Assembly: GCA_015680905.1 (NCBI GenBank)
Contig: CM027380.1
Location: forward strand, 35,642,001-35,706,000
DNA length: 64,000 nucleotides
DNA from: Coptis chinensis
Lineage: Eukaryota; Streptophyta; Magnoliopsida; Ranunculales; Ranunculaceae
Direction: 5' to 3'
The translations under genes and the position numbers were made by a program. Positions 60,480 to 64,000 of the stretch are shown here, piece by piece. A model generated the notes under the pieces. The model saw nothing but the letters and a program-made list of their open reading frames with translations. It did no database searches and had not been told where the DNA came from. Within the stretch, counting starts at the first letter, position 1. Every line of letters begins with the position of its first letter.

Positions 60480-60766
60480 GCTGGTCTTGTTGAATGTATT
60501 GGTGTAAATTGGGGAACTATGGCCACACATCGTTTACCACCTAAGACCTGTGGATTCAGATGTTACAAGCTAATGGTATTAACAAAGTGAAACTATTTGA
60601 TGCTTTTGCTCAAAATACAATGAGTGCATTGGCTGGAAGTGGGATTGAAGTAATGGTAGCCATTCCGAACGATCAGCTTGTGTCGATGACAAGCTACAAA
60701 AGAGCTAAGCAATGGGTTAGCAGAAATGTTACTAGATTCAATTTCAATGGAGTAAATATCAAGTAA
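60480..60766 (+). pseudogene. Glycoside hydrolase family 17 (beta-1,3-glucanase-like) exon fragment
   Basis: The first part reads GLVECIGVNWGTMATHRLPPK. After a shift of frame caused by two extra bases near 60547-60555 it continues MLQANGINKVKLFDAFAQNT, MSALAGSGIEVMVAIPNDQL and KQWVSRNVTRFNFNGVNIK. This is the N-terminal beta/alpha segment of GH17 enzymes of the plant glucan endo-1,3-beta-glucosidase type, cell-wall or apoplastic proteins. The catalytic GNEP region would be in the next exon, which is absent. The TAA at 60764 is part of AA/GTAAAG, a likely splice donor, so the fragment is genomic with introns. Non-functional as an enzyme. Sits in the same orientation as the retroelement carrying it. 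Confidence 0.85.
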
Positions 60767-61173
60767 AGTTCCAGTTACTTATCTTTCTTGTTCAATCTTG
60801 AAGTAATTTAATTATATGAAGGTGTCTATTGCTGTGATCTAGACTTGACTTAAGCTATTTGAGTTTGTACTTATTTGGCATGCTATGCTTGTATTGTAGT
60901 TTATACCTACATCTGTTTTAATATTTTGTTTATAGACACACTTGAAATCAGCTTTAGTTAGATTAGTTGTTTACCATATCAGATATGGCCTCATATGGGA
61001 AGTGTATATCAATATTTGGTCAATGAATAGTAGTGCTAAAAATTGTTTTAGTTTATTCAGCTTCTGTTTTGAATAGTTTATCTGTTTAAGTTGTGTGACT
61101 ATTAGGTATAATTGTATAATTCAAATCTTCATCTTAGAATATCTTCTTATGTTGATAATCATAAGGGGATCAA
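60767..61173 (+). other. Intron-like sequence after the GH17 exon
   Basis: AT-rich and T-rich, with no coding stretch. It starts at the likely splice donor and ends where the minisatellite begins. It is probably the captured intron, but its limits are not visible. Confidence 0.45.
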
Positions 61174-62113
61174 AACATGAAAAGGGCGCAAGTCCTGGAT
61201 GCGGCATTTGGGCCAGTCCGAAACATGAAAAAGGCGCAGGCGCAAGTCCTGAACGTGGCATAAGGGCCGGTTTGAAACAGGAAAAGGGCACAAGTCCTGG
61301 ACGCGACATTTGGGCCAATCCGAAACATAAAAGGGGCGCAAGTCCAGGACGCGGCGTAAGAGCTAGTCTGAAACATGAAAAGGTCGCAAGTCCTGGACGC
61401 GGCATTTGGGCCAGTCCAAAACATGAAAAGGGCGCAAGTCCTCGACGCGCGTTTGGGCCCTCCAAAACATGAAAAAGGTTGCAAAGATCGGGGCCGGGCG
61501 TTTGGGCCCTCCGAAACATGAGAAGGTCGCAAGTCCTGGACGCGGCATTTGGGCCAGTCTGAAACATGAAAAGGGGCGCAAGTCCTGGACGCGGCGTTTG
61601 GGCCCTCCAAAACATGAAAAGGTTGCAAGACCGGGACGCGGCGTTTGGGCCCTCCGAAACATGAGAAGGTCGCAAGTCCTGGACACGACATTTGGGCCAG
61701 TCCGAAACATGAAAAGGGGCGCAAGTCCTGGACGCGGCGTTTGGGCCCTCCGAAACATGAAAAGGTTGCAAGACCGGACGCGGCGTTTGGGCCCTCCGAA
61801 ACATGAGAAGGTCGCAAGTCCTGGACGCGGCATTTGGGCCAGTCCGAAACATGAAAAGGGGCGCAATTCTTGGACGCAGCATTTGGGCTTGTCCGGAACA
61901 TGAAAAGGTTGCAAGTCCTGGACGCGGCATTTGGGCCCTCCGAAACATGAAAATGATGCAAGTCCTGGATGCGGCGTTTGGGCCCCTCCGAAACATGAAA
62001 ATGATGCAAGTCATGGATGCGGCATTTGGGCCCCTCCAAAACATGAAAAATGCGCAAGTACGTCCTGGATGTGGCATTTGAGCCAGTCCGAAAAATGAAA
62101 AGGGCATGAATGG
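61174..62113 (+). repeat. 48-bp CpG-rich minisatellite with trimer higher-order repeats
   Basis: About 19.5 head-to-tail units of roughly 48 bp (46-54), each of the type AAACATGAAAAGG, then CGCAAGTCCTGGACGCGGC, then ATTTGGGCC and AGTCCG or CTCCG. Units from 61371 fall into four successive trimers of 142-144 bp (starts 61371, 61515, 61657, 61799), each made of an AGTCC-type unit and two CCTCC-type units. The flanking units are irregular. It is far more GC-rich than its surroundings. Long ORFs on both strands reflect the unit length being a multiple of three. Confidence 0.92.
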
Positions 62114-62424
62114 TTGTCCTAATTAATACTTGGGGGCAACCTAAGCAAGGAAAGAGCTAAGTATCCCTGAGGACTAGCAGTACTTGGGGGCAAGATGATA
62201 TTCGGATCCAATAGTTACATTTGTTAGTTGATCCCTGGCTGGTTACCAAACCAGCCCGGCATCAACAAGGGGCATCTTGAATATAACAAATATCATATAC
62301 AGATACTCAAGTACTTGGTCAAAAGGAAATAAAGAATTATGAAGAAAATGGTGACTGGCATTCATAGAGATGGAGGGTGTTCTCATATCACAATATATTC
62401 GTGTTTAAAATAATTTGTTGAAAC
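62114..62424 (+). other. Region with two polypurine-tract-like ACTTGGGGGCAA motifs
   Basis: ACTTGGGGGCAA occurs at 62128 and again at 62182. The motif resembles the GGGGGCAA polypurine tract at the end of this same element. Further sequence to 62424 has an inverted GGCTGGTTACCAAACCAGCC (62247-62266). No gene. Confidence 0.5.
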
Positions 62425-62637
62425 GTGGAAACATATAAGAAGTGGCTTTCTTTTAAGGGGATGGTTTTCTATGGAGCTTTTCCTGATTCGAAAACTTATA
62501 GTAACCTTCTTAAGTTTATGCTTAAGCTTAGGAAAGTGCGAGAAGTTTCAGTCATTTTCAATGAGATGGTAAAAAAAAATGAGTTATATGGAGAAGGTGG
62601 ATCAAGGAAGAAGATGTCACGAAGTTACTTTATGTAG
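62425..62637 (+). pseudogene. PPR-like (pentatricopeptide repeat) fragment
   Basis: A 70-residue open stretch whose middle part, GAFPDSKTYSNLLKFMLKLR followed by KVREVSVIFNEMVKK, fits one P-type PPR motif (TY..LL....K......E...FNEM). PPR proteins bind organellar RNA. Only one repeat is recognisable and no start or targeting peptide is seen, so it is at most a captured exon piece. Sits downstream of the minisatellite, in the same orientation as the element. Confidence 0.5.
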
Positions 62638-63845
62638 CGGGTGCTATCTATTTGTAATTTTGTACAGCCCTATCATGGTGTTTTTTCTTCTAAAATTTTA
62701 ATTTATGCAGCTTTCTCTTCTCATAAGGAACTGATTACGGTGGATATTCCATCACTAGTTCCCCATGTATTTATATTAGAAGTAATTTTGAAGTCGGTGA
62801 TCTATCTAATGTTTCGATTGCCATAATTCTGCCTTTACATTCATTCCATTTCGATGAAATAAGCCCATTCTGCGTTAAGTTTATACTATATACCGAATAT
62901 GTCCAAATCGGACTTTCAAATGAGACAAGAGGATACGAGATGGGAGTGGTATTGAGTGATAGTGATTGAGTTTGTTAAACTTGGCTCATGGAGGTTACAT
63001 TTTTGTAAGAACGAAAGTACTCTGAAAAAGTAGATAAGATTAACAATGCTTGAGTTGCTGAGTTGCTTATGAAAATCTGATCACTTATTTGGCTCATTTG
63101 AGTACTTGCTAACATTTTTTTTCTTGTGAAAATATATTTGATGCAGTATTTAATATTCTGGATCTTTTTTTTTACCTGTTAACGGCTAGTTGATTAGAAT
63201 TGCATTTTATTTTGTTTTAGTGATATATTAGTATTGGGAAGGTCATCTTGAATATTATATACTTAAGCATTCTTATGCCAAAGTTAATAGGTCGTGCACC
63301 AACTTATCTAGCAGACAATTGTGAAGGGTTACAAGTTTTCTTTGCTTTAATAAAGCTTAAGTTCAACTAATGTAGATAGTAGATGGTCACAGCAGTTTGA
63401 GAACGATTAATATCATTCGGCTGCAAAAGTAAAATGGGTTCAGTTTTGGCAAAAGGATATAGTTACAGCTAGGGAGTGTTTTCCTCCGTAAAATGTTTGC
63501 GTCTGCATTATTATATGGTCATGGGAGCTCTCTTTATTTGGAATGCTAGCCAAGTTTGTACTGCCCGAAGAGGGTAGATCCTACTTTGAGTGAATGATGA
63601 GATCCAGTACCAATGTCACTGTTTTACTATCCAGCACCAATTTGTAGGCCGAGAGCCTTGAGAAAATGCATAGGCCATATTCTCAGTTCAAAGGGTCATT
63701 GAATATAGTTTCCAAGATATCAAAGAACTAATATGATAGTTGTTAATGTATATTGAAGTTCAGGTAAGTTTGGTATTAGGAATAAAGATAAGTGTACCGT
63801 GATAGAATTTGTGGAAATGGAAATAGTAAAATGAACTCTGGCTTC
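62638..63845 (+). other. Unrecognised interior of the short-LTR element
   Basis: AT-rich, with no conserved coding stretch and no repeat seen. TTGATGCAG at 63139 and other AG-ended T-rich stretches could be splice acceptors of further captured gene parts, but no exon is recognised. An ORF at 62641-62826 is not convincing. Confidence 0.4.
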
Positions 63846-63894
63846 TTGGCACCACGGGCCAAATTAATGGTCCGCGGTACCAAGAGGGGGCAAC
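63846..63894 (+). promoter_or_regulatory. Polypurine tract of the short-LTR element with adjacent hairpin
   Basis: A 16-bp imperfect inverted repeat (63846-63861 with 63868-63883; 13 of 16 pairs, loop AATTAA) leads directly into AAGAGGGGGCAAC, which abuts the 3' LTR. The polypurine tract primes plus-strand synthesis. The role of the hairpin is unknown. Confidence 0.7.
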
Positions 63895-64000
63895 TGTTAT
63901 GGCCTTATTTAGGCCTATGAGGCCCATAGGTCCGAAGGAAGAGGCCCATAGGTCAGCAGTATAAAAAGAAGATGATTAGTGAATAGAGGGGGAAGAGAGA
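63895..64000 (+). repeat. Short-LTR element, 3' LTR (cut by window end)
   Basis: First 106 bases of the LTR, including the TATA box, differing from the 5' LTR at one position. About 37 bp more are expected outside the window. Confidence 0.9.

Larger units (their letters stand above)
59872..64000 (+). mobile_element. Non-autonomous short-LTR retroelement with captured host sequence (3' end outside window)
   Basis: Direct repeats at 59872 and 63895 share TGTTATGG starts and differ at one of 106 compared bases, so this is the youngest insertion in the window. It has a 143-bp LTR with TGTTA...TAACA tips, a Tat-type primer-binding site, and a polypurine tract before the 3' LTR. The 3.9-kb interior contains no gag, protease, RT or integrase. 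Instead it holds a GH17 gene piece, a minisatellite and a PPR-like piece. The LTR is TRIM-sized but the interior far exceeds TRIM length. By primer-binding site it would depend on Tat-type enzymes. Inserted in LINE ORF2; left flank ACTGC. Confidence 0.85.

Noticed and set aside
60764-60766. TAA as the end of the GH17 coding region
   Set aside because: It forms part of GTAAAG, a plausible splice donor, and GH17 proteins continue well beyond this point.
61121-62107. A 328-residue minus-strand ORF and other long ORFs over the minisatellite
   Set aside because: The unit length of about 48 bp is a multiple of three, so several frames stay open on both strands. The readings are repetitive and match no protein family.
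61174-62113. CRISPR-like array
   Set aside because: Units are contiguous and similar along their full length, with no unique spacers, and the genome is that of a plant.

Overview
The window is plant nuclear DNA, most likely from a eudicot whose species I cannot name. It is almost entirely heterochromatic repeat: nested Ty3/gypsy LTR retrotransposons of the Athila and Tat lineages, a plant L1-type LINE, and one young short-LTR non-autonomous retroelement carrying pieces of host genes. I see no intact host gene, tRNA, rRNA or CRISPR array. All assignments rest on protein motifs and terminal sequences read by eye.

From 1 to 55699 the sequence is a nest of minus-strand LTR elements, most of it present twice. 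Copy 1 (1-26761) and copy 2 (28082-55108) lie about 28.25 kb apart. Each holds, left to right: a full-length-type Athila element (A1, A2; LTRs about 1.35 kb, about 11.8 kb internal, with gag, protease, RT, RNase H, integrase and an env-like third ORF region); a piece of a Tat element (T1, T2; gag, protease, part of RT); and a shorter Athila derivative (B1, B2; LTRs about 1.48 kb, about 6.4 kb internal) that keeps gag and protease but lacks RT, RNase H and integrase. B2 has a 5-bp target site duplication, GTTTC, and sits in the leader of the Tat element, whose primer-binding site and 554-bp LTR follow at 55124-55699. A third, diverged Athila internal fragment (26762-28081) lies at the join between the two copies. 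All coding regions in these elements are broken; they are treated as fossils.

From 55700 to 57690 is AT-rich DNA in which I recognise no gene, apart from a weak promoter-like stretch on the minus strand. From about 57690 to 59871 is the 5' part of a LINE on the plus strand: 5' UTR subrepeats, ORF1 (DUF4283-like plus CCHC knuckle) and the start of the ORF2 endonuclease. At 59872 it is interrupted by a plus-strand LTR element with a very short LTR (143 bp), a Tat-type primer-binding site and a matching 3' LTR start at 63895. The compared LTR bases differ at 1 of 106, so it is the youngest insertion here. Its 3.9-kb interior has no retroviral gene. It holds a glycoside hydrolase family 17 (beta-1,3-glucanase) gene piece with intron-like flanks, a CpG-rich 48-bp minisatellite organised in trimers, a PPR-like fragment, and a hairpin next to the polypurine tract.

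Inferred order of events: Tat insertion; B into its leader and A into its RT region; duplication of the A-Tat-B nest with a scar. Separately, LINE insertion, then the short-LTR element into the LINE. Copies differ mostly at CTG/CAG trinucleotides, which may reflect sequencing error at methylated sites, so ages from divergence should be treated with caution.
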